Below are positions 43,885 to 51,963 of a stretch of 64,000 bases of DNA, piece after piece. Every line of letters starts with the position of its first letter. Positions within the stretch are counted from its first letter, which is position 1. The stretch is from Streptomyces sp. MUM 2J. Its GTDB lineage: Bacteria > Actinomycetota > Actinomycetes > Streptomycetales > Streptomycetaceae. The notes below the pieces were generated by a model. That model did not search any database, was not told where the DNA came from, and saw nothing but the letters and a program-made list of their open reading frames with translations. Location: the NCBI RefSeq assembly GCF_022414535.1, contig NZ_JADWYM010000031.1, forward strand, positions 19,377 to 83,376, in the 5' to 3' direction. The translations under genes were made by a program, and so were the position numbers.

Positions 43885-45753
43885 ATGCGCGGAATCAGCG
43901 GACTCACCGGGCTGCTCGAATCGGCACGCGTGAAGATCCCCTCTCTTGCCGTGTTCGCCGTCGTACTGCTCGCCTTCCCCGGCATCGCGGACGAGTACTG
44001 GACGGACGTCGGCGTCAAGGTGCTGCTGTACGTCGTTCTCGGCCTCGGCATCAACGTCGTGGTCGGCTACGCGGGCCTGCTGGACCTCGGCTACTCGGCG
44101 TTCTTCGCCGTGGGCGGCTACACCACCGCGATCCTCGTCGGCAACTACGGCGTCAACTGGTGGCTCACACTGCCGGTCGCGATGCTCGTCGCCGCCATCG
44201 GCGGCTACCTCATCGGCTACCCGACACTGCGGCTGCGCAGCGACTACCTGGCGATCGTCACCCTCGGCTTCGGCGAGATCGTGCGGGTGACCGCCAACAA
44301 CCTCGAGTTCACCGGCGGGCCGGACGGCGTCATCCTCCCCTTCCGCCCCGTGCTCTTCGGCTACGGGTTTGCCGGCACACAGAGCATGTACTACCTCGTG
44401 CTCGTGATCGCCGTCGTCGTGGGGCTGGGCACCACCAGCCTCACCCGCTCGAAGATCGGCCGCTCGTGGGAGAGCGTCCGCGAGGACGAGCGGGTCGCCG
44501 AGGCGGTGGGCGTGCCGTCCATCCGGGTCAAGGCGCTCGCCTACGTCGTCGGCGGCGTGATCGCGGGCGTGGCCGGGGCCTTCTTCGCCACCTACATCGG
44601 CATCGTCAGCCCCACCAGCTTCACTTTCCTCACCTCGGTGCTCATCCTGCTGGTGGTCCTGATCGGCGGGCGCGGCAGCCTCGTCGGGGTGTTCCTCGGC
44701 GCGCTCGTCGTCCAGGGCACGCCCGAAGTACTGCGGAGCATCGGTGACGAGTGGCGGATCTTCCTGTTCGCGGTGGTCCTCATCGTGCTGATGTTCGTCC
44801 GGCCGCTGGGGCTGTGGCCGGCGCGCACCAGACGTGGGGCACGGCTCGCACCGTCCGCCGAGGAACCGCCGCTGCCCGAGGTCCCGGTGGCGCCCGGGGA
44901 ACCGCTGCTCGACGTACGCGGTCTGACGATGCGGTTCGGTGGCCTGCTGGCGCTGAACGATGTGGACATCACCGTCGGGCGCGGCGAGGTCCTCGGCGTC
45001 ATCGGGCCCAACGGCGCCGGCAAGACCACCGTGTTCAACTGCGTGACCGGTGTGGTGCGGCCCACGGCCGGGAAGGTCGTCCTCGGCGGTGAGTCGCTGA
45101 TCGGCCGACGCCCTCACCAGGTCGTACAGCGCGGCATGGCCCGCACCTTCCAGGGCGCGCGCCTGTTCTCGGACATGAGCGTCGTCGAGAACGTGCTCGT
45201 CGGCATGACAGCCCGGATGAACAGCGGCGTGCTGACCTCGCTGCTGCGCCTGCCGGCTCAGCGCAGGGAGGAACGGCGCGCCGGACGGCAGGCCCGCTAC
45301 TGGCTTGAGTTCGTGGGCCTGTCCGACAAGGCCACCCGGTTCGCCCGCGAACTGTCCTACGGCGACCAGCGCCGTCTGGACATCGCACGCGCGCTGGCGA
45401 GCAACCCGCTGGTGCTCCTGCTGGACGAGCCCGCAGCCGGTATGAACCCCAGTGAGAAGGCCGACCTCATGGAACTCATCGGCCGGATCCGGGACCGGAG
45501 TGTCACCGTTGTCCTCATCGAGCACGACATGGCCTTCGTGATGGGCCTGTGCAAGCGGGTGATCGTCATCGAGACCGGTGCCAAGCTCACCGAGGGATCG
45601 CCGGACGAGGTCCAGCAGGACCCCAGGGTGATCGAGGCATACCTCGGCGTGGACGAGGACGACGAGGACGACGAGGGCGACGAGGTTGCCGACGGCGACC
45701 TCGACGCCGGTCCGGACGACACCACCGCCCCGACTCTCACGAAGGGCCTGTGA
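43885..45753 (+). CDS. LivM-LivG fusion: ABC permease joined to ATPase
   Basis: A 622-residue fusion. Residues 1-310 are a LivM-type permease (GLGINVVVGYAGLLDLGYSAFFAVGGYTTAIL, TSLTRSKIGRSWESVREDERVAEAVGV); after a 35-residue linker, residues 345-590 are a LivG-type ATPase with Walker A GPNGAGKTT (about 373), the variant signature LSYGDQR, Walker B LVLLLDEPAAGMNP and switch His in LIEHDMAF. The C-terminus ends with a run of Asp/Glu. In enteric bacteria these are separate proteins. ATG at 43885 lies 5 bases after livH. It pairs with LivH and LivF. Confidence 0.92.
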   Translation: MRGISGLTGLLESARVKIPSLAVFAVVLLAFPGIADEYWTDVGVKVLLYVVLGLGINVVVGYAGLLDLGYSAFFAVGGYTTAILVGNYGVNWWLTLPVAMLVAAIGGYLIGYPTLRLRSDYLAIVTLGFGEIVRVTANNLEFTGGPDGVILPFRPVLFGYGFAGTQSMYYLVLVIAVVVGLGTTSLTRSKIGRSWESVREDERVAEAVGVPSIRVKALAYVVGGVIAGVAGAFFATYIGIVSPTSFTFLTSVLILLVVLIGGRGSLVGVFLGALVVQGTPEVLRSIGDEWRIFLFAVVLIVLMFVRPLGLWPARTRRGARLAPSAEEPPLPEVPVAPGEPLLDVRGLTMRFGGLLALNDVDITVGRGEVLGVIGPNGAGKTTVFNCVTGVVRPTAGKVVLGGESLIGRRPHQVVQRGMARTFQGARLFSDMSVVENVLVGMTARMNSGVLTSLLRLPAQRREERRAGRQARYWLEFVGLSDKATRFARELSYGDQRRLDIARALASNPLVLLLDEPAAGMNPSEKADLMELIGRIRDRSVTVVLIEHDMAFVMGLCKRVIVIETGAKLTEGSPDEVQQDPRVIEAYLGVDEDDEDDEGDEVADGDLDAGPDDTTAPTLTKGL

Positions 45754-45754
45754 G

Positions 45755-46543
45755 ATGGCACTGCTCGAAGTCACCGGCCTGGACGCCTCCTACGGCGCGA
45801 TCGAGGCCTTGTCAGGGGTCTCTCTGCGGGTCGAACCCGGGGAGATCGTGGCGATCCTCGGCGCGAACGGCGCCGGCAAGACGACGCTGCTGCGCACCCT
45901 CACCGGCCTGCACCGGGCGAAGGCGGGCACGGTCCTCCTCGACGGTCAGGACATCACCCGCCGCAGGGCGCACGACATCGTGGGCATGGGCTTCGGCCAC
46001 GTCCCCGAAGGGCGCCAGGTGTTCGCCGCGCTGGAGGTCGACGGCAACCTGACGATGGGCGGCTACCAGTCCCGCAAGGACCCCGCGGCACTGGCGGAAC
46101 GGCGCCTGCAGGTGTACGGGCTCTTCCCGCGCCTTGCCGAGCGGCAGGGCCAGCTCGCGGGCACGTTGTCCGGTGGTGAGCAGCAGATGCTCGCGATCGG
46201 CAGAGCCCTGATGAACGCGCCGCGGTTCCTTGCCCTGGACGAACCCTCGCTCGGTCTGTCCCCGCTGTTCACCCGCAACATCTTCAAGATCGTGCGGCGG
46301 ATCCGGGAGCAGGGCACAGCCGTGCTGCTGGTCGAGCAGAACGCCCGCCAAGCACTGCGGCTCGCCGACCGGGCGTATGTGCTGGAGACCGGACGGGTCG
46401 CGCTGGAGGGCCCGGCGGCCGAGCTGGCCGACGACCCACGGGTGAAGGCCGCCTACCTGGGCGGCGCCCCGGCGGAACCGTCGCCCACGGGCCCGGTCGC
46501 CGGCACCTCCGACAACGGCGGGAAGGGCGCCGACGGTTCCTGA
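45755..46543 (+). CDS. livF: LivF-type ABC transporter ATP-binding protein
   Basis: A 262-residue ATPase: Walker A LGANGAGKTT, FGHVPEGRQVFAALEVDGNLTMGGY (a LivF hallmark), signature LSGGEQQ, Walker B FLALDEPSLGLSP and switch VLLVEQNARQAL. The ATG at 45755 is 1 base after the fusion gene's stop, so the operon is compact. It makes a heterodimer with the ATPase half of the LivM-LivG protein. The last 35 residues are Gly/Pro/Asp-rich. Confidence 0.93.
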   Translation: MALLEVTGLDASYGAIEALSGVSLRVEPGEIVAILGANGAGKTTLLRTLTGLHRAKAGTVLLDGQDITRRRAHDIVGMGFGHVPEGRQVFAALEVDGNLTMGGYQSRKDPAALAERRLQVYGLFPRLAERQGQLAGTLSGGEQQMLAIGRALMNAPRFLALDEPSLGLSPLFTRNIFKIVRRIREQGTAVLLVEQNARQALRLADRAYVLETGRVALEGPAAELADDPRVKAAYLGGAPAEPSPTGPVAGTSDNGGKGADGS

Positions 46544-46556
46544 CCGCCACGGACAC

Positions 46557-46598
46557 CGGCGGGCGTGCCTGACAGGACCTGGTCAGGTACGTCCGCCG
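46557..46598 (+). terminator. Terminator of the LIV-type operon
   Basis: Seventeen-base-pair RNA stem (46557-46573 with 46582-46598), containing two G-U pairs and an 8-base loop, 13 bp after the livF stop. It also faces the convergent GntR gene and may act both ways. Confidence 0.85.
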
Positions 46599-46813
46599 AT
46601 GGCGTGTCGCTTTGCTGGCAGGCGAGTTGACGGTACCGGCACGTCCGGGAACCGGGCGTGGCCGGAGCCGGCGATGCTCCGCGTGTGGCGGATGCCGGTG
46701 GCGGTGACGCAGTCGCCCCAGCCGGTCTTCCCCTCGAACACGGTCAGCCTCCTCAGGTGCCGTCGGAAGGACCTGACACGGCGCACGATCAGCCGTGTCC
46801 CCTGCGGCCGGCC
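46599..46813 (-). pseudogene. IS1380-family transposase remnant
   Basis: The minus-strand frame reads REGRPQGTRLIVRRVRSFRR then HLRRLTVFEGKTGWGDCVTA and TGIRHTRSIAGSGHARF. By eye this matches the RLIVRR...LTAFE..TGWRY...TNIRH..GIAGS.H.QF.D stretch of Streptomyces IS1380 transposases. Only this internal part remains, without start or catalytic ends, so it is inactive. It lies between the transporter terminator and the GntR gene, marking an old insertion inside the catabolic cluster. Confidence 0.6.
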
Positions 46814-46910
46814 CTCACGGGCGTTCACCCCGGTCGACGGACATTCCCCTCGAACCGCGCCGGCAGCGGACAGGCGCCCCACCGTGTGCCCGGCTGCCGT
46901 GGCCGCGGGG

Positions 46911-47636
46911 TCATCCGACGATGTCTCTCCAGAGGGCTTCGACGCCCGGGTCGTCCGAGGGGACGGCCGCGGTCTGGGCCGACAGGAGTCTGCCCGTGGC
47001 TTCCAGATGGGCCCGCATGCGGGCGCCCGCCGTCGTCCCGTCACCTGCCGCAATGGCGTCGAGCACCGGGCGGTGCTCCGCGGCGACGGCGGGCAGGGAG
47101 CGGGCCGCCGTCGTGGTGCCCGGTCCGATGAGGCGGGTCCTCTCCCGGAGGTCGCGGACCACGGCGGCCGCCTGGCTGTTGCCCGCAGCCGTGAGGATCG
47201 TGTGGTGGAAATCCTGGTCGTGGGCCCAGAACGACGGTTCGTCCCATGAGGCCGCCGCCTTCTCCATGGCTGCCATCGTCTGCCGGAGCCGCTCCGCCAC
47301 CGCCGGGTCGCGGCGGGCGGCGACCCTGGCCGCGGCCGCTGGCTCCAGTGCCAGGCGGATGGCGAAGATCTCCACGATCTGCCGGGCAGAGGGCACGGTG
47401 ACGCGGAAGCCCCGGTTGCGCTCGAAGCCGACCAGCCCGGCCGCCTCCAGCTTCAGCAGTCCGTCGCGTACCGGTGAGCGGGAGATGCCCAGCGCCTCGG
47501 CCAACTGGTACACCGAGTACAGCTTGCCTGCGCGCAGTTCGCCGCAGCGGACCATCTGCTGCACCTTCTCGATGACCTCGTCGGTGAGCGTACGGCGTGT
47601 GCCGATCCGTTCCTCGGTGCGCAGGGTGTCGGGCAT
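46911..47636 (-). CDS. GntR regulator, FadR subfamily (FCD domain)
   Basis: A 241-residue regulator. The winged helix (LTDEVIEKVQQMVRCGELRAGKLYSVYQLAEALGISRSPVRDGLLKLEAAGLV) is of the GntR type, and the C-terminal helical FCD domain contains the metal/ligand residues in SFWAHDQDFHHTILTAAGN and AEHRPVLDAIAAGD. FCD regulators usually sense organic acids. It is divergent from the D-2-hydroxyglutarate-dehydrogenase-like gene, and a palindrome at 47671-47696 overlaps that gene's promoter and start codon, so it very likely represses it with a hydroxy- or keto-acid as inducer (inference). Confidence 0.9.
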   Translation of the reverse strand: MPDTLRTEERIGTRRTLTDEVIEKVQQMVRCGELRAGKLYSVYQLAEALGISRSPVRDGLLKLEAAGLVGFERNRGFRVTVPSARQIVEIFAIRLALEPAAAARVAARRDPAVAERLRQTMAAMEKAAASWDEPSFWAHDQDFHHTILTAAGNSQAAAVVRDLRERTRLIGPGTTTAARSLPAVAAEHRPVLDAIAAGDGTTAGARMRAHLEATGRLLSAQTAAVPSDDPGVEALWRDIVG

Positions 47637-47670
47637 GGCGCCATCCTACGGGAGAAGGTATCGGCGATGG

Positions 47671-47696
47671 GTCACATGTAGCATGTTACCTGTGAC
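47671..47696. promoter_or_regulatory. GntR operator overlapping a leaderless promoter
   Basis: GTCACATGTA (47671-47680) and TACCTGTGAC (47687-47696) are inverted copies (9/10) spaced by six bases. The -10-like TAGCAT (47679-47684) lies in the middle and the GTG start codon (47692-47694) in the right arm, 7 bases after the -10. A bound repressor would cover promoter, transcript start and start codon together. Confidence 0.65.
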
Positions 47697-50589
47697 TAAC
47701 CCGCGCCCCTCCCATCCCACCGGTGCCGCACTGCGCCGCCGGCTTCTCCGCGCCGGGCTCCGCGACGTCCGCGTCGACGACACCACCCGCGCCGCCTACT
47801 CCTCCGACGCCTCGCTCTACCGTGTGCTGCCGGCCGCCGTCGCCTTCCCGCGCGACGACGCCGAGGTCGCCGCTGCCGTCCATGCCGCCCGCGTCCTCGG
47901 CCTCGGCGTCACCGCCCGCGGCGCCGGTACCTCCGTCGCCGGGAACGCCATCGGCCCCGGACTCGTGCTGGACTTCTCCCGCCATCTCGACGCCGTTCTC
48001 GCCGTCGACCCCGAGGCCCGCACCGCACGCGTCCGGCCCGGCGTGGTGCACGCGTCGCTGCAGCACGCCGCCGCCCCGCACGGACTGCGCTTCGGCCCCG
48101 ACCCCTCGACCCACACCCGCTGCACCATCGGCGGAATGATCGGCAACGACGCCTGCGGGTCCCGGGCCCTCGGCTACGGCCGCACCGCGGAGAACGTCGA
48201 AGCCCTCACCCTGATCACCGGCACCGGCGAAGTGCTGCGCACCAGCCGCCTGGACAACACGCACACTGCCGACGGCTGCCCCACCCAGCAGCGCGAACTC
48301 AAGGCGCTCGTCGCCCGCGCCCTGGAGCCGGTCCGCACCGAACTCGGCCGCTTCCACCGTCAGATATCCGGCTACGCCCTGCACCAGCTCCTCCCCGAGA
48401 ACGATTTCGATCTCACCCGCATGCTGGTCGGCAGCGAGGGCACTCTCGGCATCGTCACCGAAGCGACCGTGCGGCTGGTACGTTCCCCCGCCCACCGCGT
48501 GCTGGTGACGCTTGGCTACCCCGACATCGCCACGGCCGGCGAGGCCACCGCCCTCGTCCTGCCGTATCGACCGATCGCCTGCGAAGGGCTCGACTCCCGC
48601 ATTGTGGACGTGGTCCGCGAGCGCAAGGGCCCGGCCGCCGTCCCCGACCTGCCGCGCGGCGCCGCCTGGCTGCTCGTCGAACTCGCCGGGGACGACCGCG
48701 CCGAGCTCCTGGAACGCGCCGCGAAACTGGCGGCCGGCGCCTGCGCGCTGCGGCACCGCATCGTCGCCGATCCCGCCGAGCAGGCCGCGCTCTGGCGAAT
48801 CCGTGAGGACGGCGGGGGACTCGCCGGCCGCGCGCCGTCGGGCCGCCCCGCCTGGGCAGGGTGGGAGGACGCTGCCGTGCCGCCCGCCGAACTCGGCGGC
48901 TATCTGCGTGCCTTCGACGCCCTGCTGGCCGAGCACGGCCTGACCGCCATGCCCTTCGGCCATTTCGGCGAGGGCTGCATCCACGTGCGGCTGGACTTCC
49001 CTCTCGACCGCCCCGACGGCCCGGCCGCCTTCCGTCGCTTTCTCACCGATGCCGCGGACCTGGTCGCTGCGCACGGCGGCACCCTGTCCGGCGAGCACGG
49101 TGACGGCCGGGCCCGGGGCGAGCTGCTGCCGCGCGTGTACTCGCGACGCGTGCTCGACCTCTTCGCCGAGGTCAAGTCGGTGTTCGACCCGGACGGCATC
49201 CTCAACCCGGGTGTGCTCATCGACCCCCGCCCGCTCGACGCGGATCTGCGCGTGCCGACGGCACGGCCGCCCGAGCAGCCGCCCGCCCTGCTCTACCCCG
49301 CCGACGACGGCGACTTCTCCGCCGCCGTGCACCGCTGCACCGGCGTCGCCAAGTGCCGCACCGTCGCGAGGGGACCGGGCACGGTGATGTGCCCCTCCTA
49401 CGCCGCCACCCGCGAGGAGAAGGACTCCACCCGAGGCCGGGCCCGTGTGCTCCAGGAGATGCTCAACGGCGAACTGATCGGCGGCTGGCGCTCACCTGCC
49501 GTGGCCGATGCGCTGGACCTCTGCCTGGGGTGCAAGGGCTGCGCCTCGGACTGCCCGACCGGCATCGACATGGCCGCGTACAAGGCCGAGGCCCTGCACC
49601 AGAAGTACCGCTGCCGGCCGCGGCCCCGCTCGCACTACACCCTGGGGCGGCTCCCGATGTGGGCGAAGCTCGCCGCCCGGGCGCCCCGACTGGTCAACGC
49701 TCTCCTGCGGACGCCGGGGCTGCGGCACGTCGCTCTGGCCGGTGCGGGCGTCGACGCCCGGCGCGGTGTCCCCGCTTTCGCCCGCACCACCGCCCGCGCC
49801 GCCGCCCGGAAGAACCCGCCGGACACGGCGAACACCGACGGCCGTCCCGTCGTGGTCTTCCTCGACAGCTTCACCGAGCACTTCGCCCCCGAGGTCGCCG
49901 AGGACGTCCTCGCCGTGCTCGTAGACGCCGGCTACACCCCCACCCTCACCAGCGAAGAGGTCTGCTGCGGCCTGACCTGGATCTCCACCGGACAACTGGA
50001 CGAGGCCCGACGCCGCCTCGCCCGCTCGGTCGCCGTCCTGGACGCCGCCGCCCGCGCGGACGTGCCCGTGGTGGGCATCGAGCCGTCCTGCACCACCGCG
50101 CTCCGGCACGACGCGGTCGAACTGCTCGGCACCGACGCCGCCCGGCGGGTGGCCGCGGCGATGCGCACCCTCGCCGAACTGCTCGTCGCGGACAGCGGCT
50201 GGACCCCGCCCGACCTCACCGGCCTGGAGGTGGTCGCCCAGCCGCACTGCCACCAGCACGCCGTCGGCGGCTGGGACGCCGAGGCCCGGCTGCTCGCCGA
50301 CGCGGGCGCGCGAGTGCGACGGGTCGGCGGCTGCTGCGGGCTCGCCGGGAACTTCGGCGTCGAGCGCGGCCACTACGACGTCTCGGTGGCGGTCGCCGAG
50401 CAGCAGCTGCTGCCGGCGCTGGACGGGGCCGGCCCGGACGCGGTGTTCCTGGCCGACGGCTTCTCGTGCCGCACCCAGGCCGCCGACCTGCGCGACCGCA
50501 CCGGATTCCACCTGGCCCAGCTGCTGCGCGGCGCCGCCCGCGGCGACCTGCCCGCACCGGCGGCTCCGCCGGCGAACCCGGCTCGTTAG
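47692..50589 (+). CDS. FAD-linked oxidase with 4Fe-4S/CCG domains (D-2-hydroxyglutarate dehydrogenase-like, YdiJ type)
   Basis: A 965-residue fusion. Residues 25-190 are the FAD_binding_4 domain (VTARGAGTSVAGNAIGPGLVLDFS), about 250-525 the FAD-oxidase C domain (HFGEGCIHVRLDF, SGEHGDGRARGELLPR), about 545-640 two ferredoxin-type cluster motifs (HRCTGVAKCRT...MCPSYAATREEKDSTRGRA and CLGCKGCASDCPTG), and two CCG (heterodisulfide-reductase) repeats at about 756 (EEVCCGLTW) and 881 (CCGLAGNFG). This architecture is that of YdiJ, which in Pseudomonas oxidises D-2-hydroxyglutarate to 2-oxoglutarate after HglS; D-lactate is the alternative substrate. GTG at 47692 is chosen from the promoter position; the transcript is probably leaderless. 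Confidence 0.88.
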   Translation: MTNPRPSHPTGAALRRRLLRAGLRDVRVDDTTRAAYSSDASLYRVLPAAVAFPRDDAEVAAAVHAARVLGLGVTARGAGTSVAGNAIGPGLVLDFSRHLDAVLAVDPEARTARVRPGVVHASLQHAAAPHGLRFGPDPSTHTRCTIGGMIGNDACGSRALGYGRTAENVEALTLITGTGEVLRTSRLDNTHTADGCPTQQRELKALVARALEPVRTELGRFHRQISGYALHQLLPENDFDLTRMLVGSEGTLGIVTEATVRLVRSPAHRVLVTLGYPDIATAGEATALVLPYRPIACEGLDSRIVDVVRERKGPAAVPDLPRGAAWLLVELAGDDRAELLERAAKLAAGACALRHRIVADPAEQAALWRIREDGGGLAGRAPSGRPAWAGWEDAAVPPAELGGYLRAFDALLAEHGLTAMPFGHFGEGCIHVRLDFPLDRPDGPAAFRRFLTDAADLVAAHGGTLSGEHGDGRARGELLPRVYSRRVLDLFAEVKSVFDPDGILNPGVLIDPRPLDADLRVPTARPPEQPPALLYPADDGDFSAAVHRCTGVAKCRTVARGPGTVMCPSYAATREEKDSTRGRARVLQEMLNGELIGGWRSPAVADALDLCLGCKGCASDCPTGIDMAAYKAEALHQKYRCRPRPRSHYTLGRLPMWAKLAARAPRLVNALLRTPGLRHVALAGAGVDARRGVPAFARTTARAAARKNPPDTANTDGRPVVVFLDSFTEHFAPEVAEDVLAVLVDAGYTPTLTSEEVCCGLTWISTGQLDEARRRLARSVAVLDAAARADVPVVGIEPSCTTALRHDAVELLGTDAARRVAAAMRTLAELLVADSGWTPPDLTGLEVVAQPHCHQHAVGGWDAEARLLADAGARVRRVGGCCGLAGNFGVERGHYDVSVAVAEQQLLPALDGAGPDAVFLADGFSCRTQAADLRDRTGFHLAQLLRGAARGDLPAPAAPPANPAR

Positions 50590-50809
50590 AGCGCCGGACC
50601 GTTCGGACGCCCCGGCGTGGTCCGTCCGCCCTGTCCCCCTCGGAGCTCCTTCCCTCTCGGGACACCGAGAGCCCTGCTGCCGCATGCCTTCCGGGACATA
50701 AGCATCGCTGATGGTCACCTGCGACAACCGTGTGCTGGGCCCCCTGTCCCGGCCGGTACGAGACGGCAATCATGAAAGCTCTCGCCGAACGCCCGAGGAG
50801 TGTGCAACC

Positions 50810-51958
50810 TTGCCGAACGACACCTTCGACCTCATGGACGAATGGGGCCCGGAGAAAGTGGTCTGTGTCTCCGACCGCCGGACGGGGATGCGGGGCGTCC
50901 TGGTCCTCGACAACACCGCACGTGGCATGGGCAAGGGCGGCACGCGGATGAGTCCCGGCCTGCGCGTGCTGGAAGTCGCGCGGCTGGCACGGGCCATGAC
51001 CTGGAAGTGGGCCGCGGTCGACCTCTTTCACGGAGGGGCGAAGGCGGGCATCCTCGGTGACCCGAACTCCCCGGACAAGGAACGCGTCCTGCGCGCCTTC
51101 GCACGCGCCCTCTCCAACGAGGTGCCCAGCGAGTACGTCTTCGGCCTCGACATGGGCCTCAACGAGACCGACGCGGCGATCTTCCTGGACGAGCTGGGCG
51201 ACCGCGGCGCCGCCGTCGGTCTGCCGCGCGCGCTCGGCGGCCTGCCCTACGACGAGCTGGGTGTGACGGGATACGGCGTCGCGGAGGCCACCGACGCCGC
51301 CGCCCAGAGCATCGGGATGACCGTCGCCGGCGCCCGCGTCGCACTGCAGGGCTTCGGCGCCGTCGGCCTGGCCACCGCACGCCGACTGGCCGAGTTGGGC
51401 GCGGTCGTGGTCGCCGTGTCCACCGCGCGCGGCGCCGTCCTCGACCCCGGCGGGCTGGACATACCCCGGTTGGCGGAGCTGCGCGCAGTCCACGGCGACG
51501 ACTGCGTGCTGGAGTACGGCGGCGCCGTCGGCACCGATGCCGTGCTCACCGCCGACGCCGACATTCTCATCCCGGCCGCGCGCGAGGACGTCATCGACAA
51601 GGACCGGGCCGGCACCACCTCCGTACGCCTCATCGTCGAGGGTGCCAACCTGCCCACCACCCCGGCCGCGCGTGACGTGCTGCACCAGCGCGGCATCGCC
51701 CTGGTACCCGACTTCATCGCCAACGCGGGCGGCATCGTCGCCGCCGCACACTCCATGGACGCCCGCTACTCGCCCTTCACCGTCGACCCCGACGACGTCT
51801 TCCCCATGATCTCCGCCAAGATGCGCGCCAACGCCGCCACCGTGCTCGCCGAGAGCGCGCGGCACGACGTACCCGCACACCACGCCGCCCAACTGCTCGC
51901 CCAGGAGCGGGTGCGCGAGGCGATGCGGCTGCGCGGCCAGTACGACCCCGGAAGGTGA
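50810..51958 (+). CDS. Glu/Leu/Phe/Val dehydrogenase family enzyme
   Basis: A 382-residue amino-acid dehydrogenase if it starts at TTG 50810, which has GAGGAG nine bases upstream; an ATG at 50711 in the same frame lacks such a site. The dimerisation/substrate domain has TRMSPGLRVLEVARLARAMTWKWA and the catalytic Lys motif FHGGAKAGILGDP (Lys78); the NAD domain shows VALQGFGAVGLATARRLAELGA and ANAGGIVAAAHSM. It oxidatively deaminates an amino acid to a 2-oxoacid. The HglS-type gene starts 5 bp downstream and needs 2-oxoadipate, so 2-aminoadipate is the suggested substrate in place of the aminotransferase used elsewhere (inference). Confidence 0.88.
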   Translation: MPNDTFDLMDEWGPEKVVCVSDRRTGMRGVLVLDNTARGMGKGGTRMSPGLRVLEVARLARAMTWKWAAVDLFHGGAKAGILGDPNSPDKERVLRAFARALSNEVPSEYVFGLDMGLNETDAAIFLDELGDRGAAVGLPRALGGLPYDELGVTGYGVAEATDAAAQSIGMTVAGARVALQGFGAVGLATARRLAELGAVVVAVSTARGAVLDPGGLDIPRLAELRAVHGDDCVLEYGGAVGTDAVLTADADILIPAAREDVIDKDRAGTTSVRLIVEGANLPTTPAARDVLHQRGIALVPDFIANAGGIVAAAHSMDARYSPFTVDPDDVFPMISAKMRANAATVLAESARHDVPAHHAAQLLAQERVREAMRLRGQYDPGR

Positions 51959-51963
51959 AACCC

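Noticed and set aside
46795..47691. A much earlier start for the FAD/Fe-S oxidase, making it 1,264 residues
   Set aside because: The extra 299 codons run opposite the GntR gene and have no family match; the promoter, operator and YdiJ-like N-terminus place the start at 47692.
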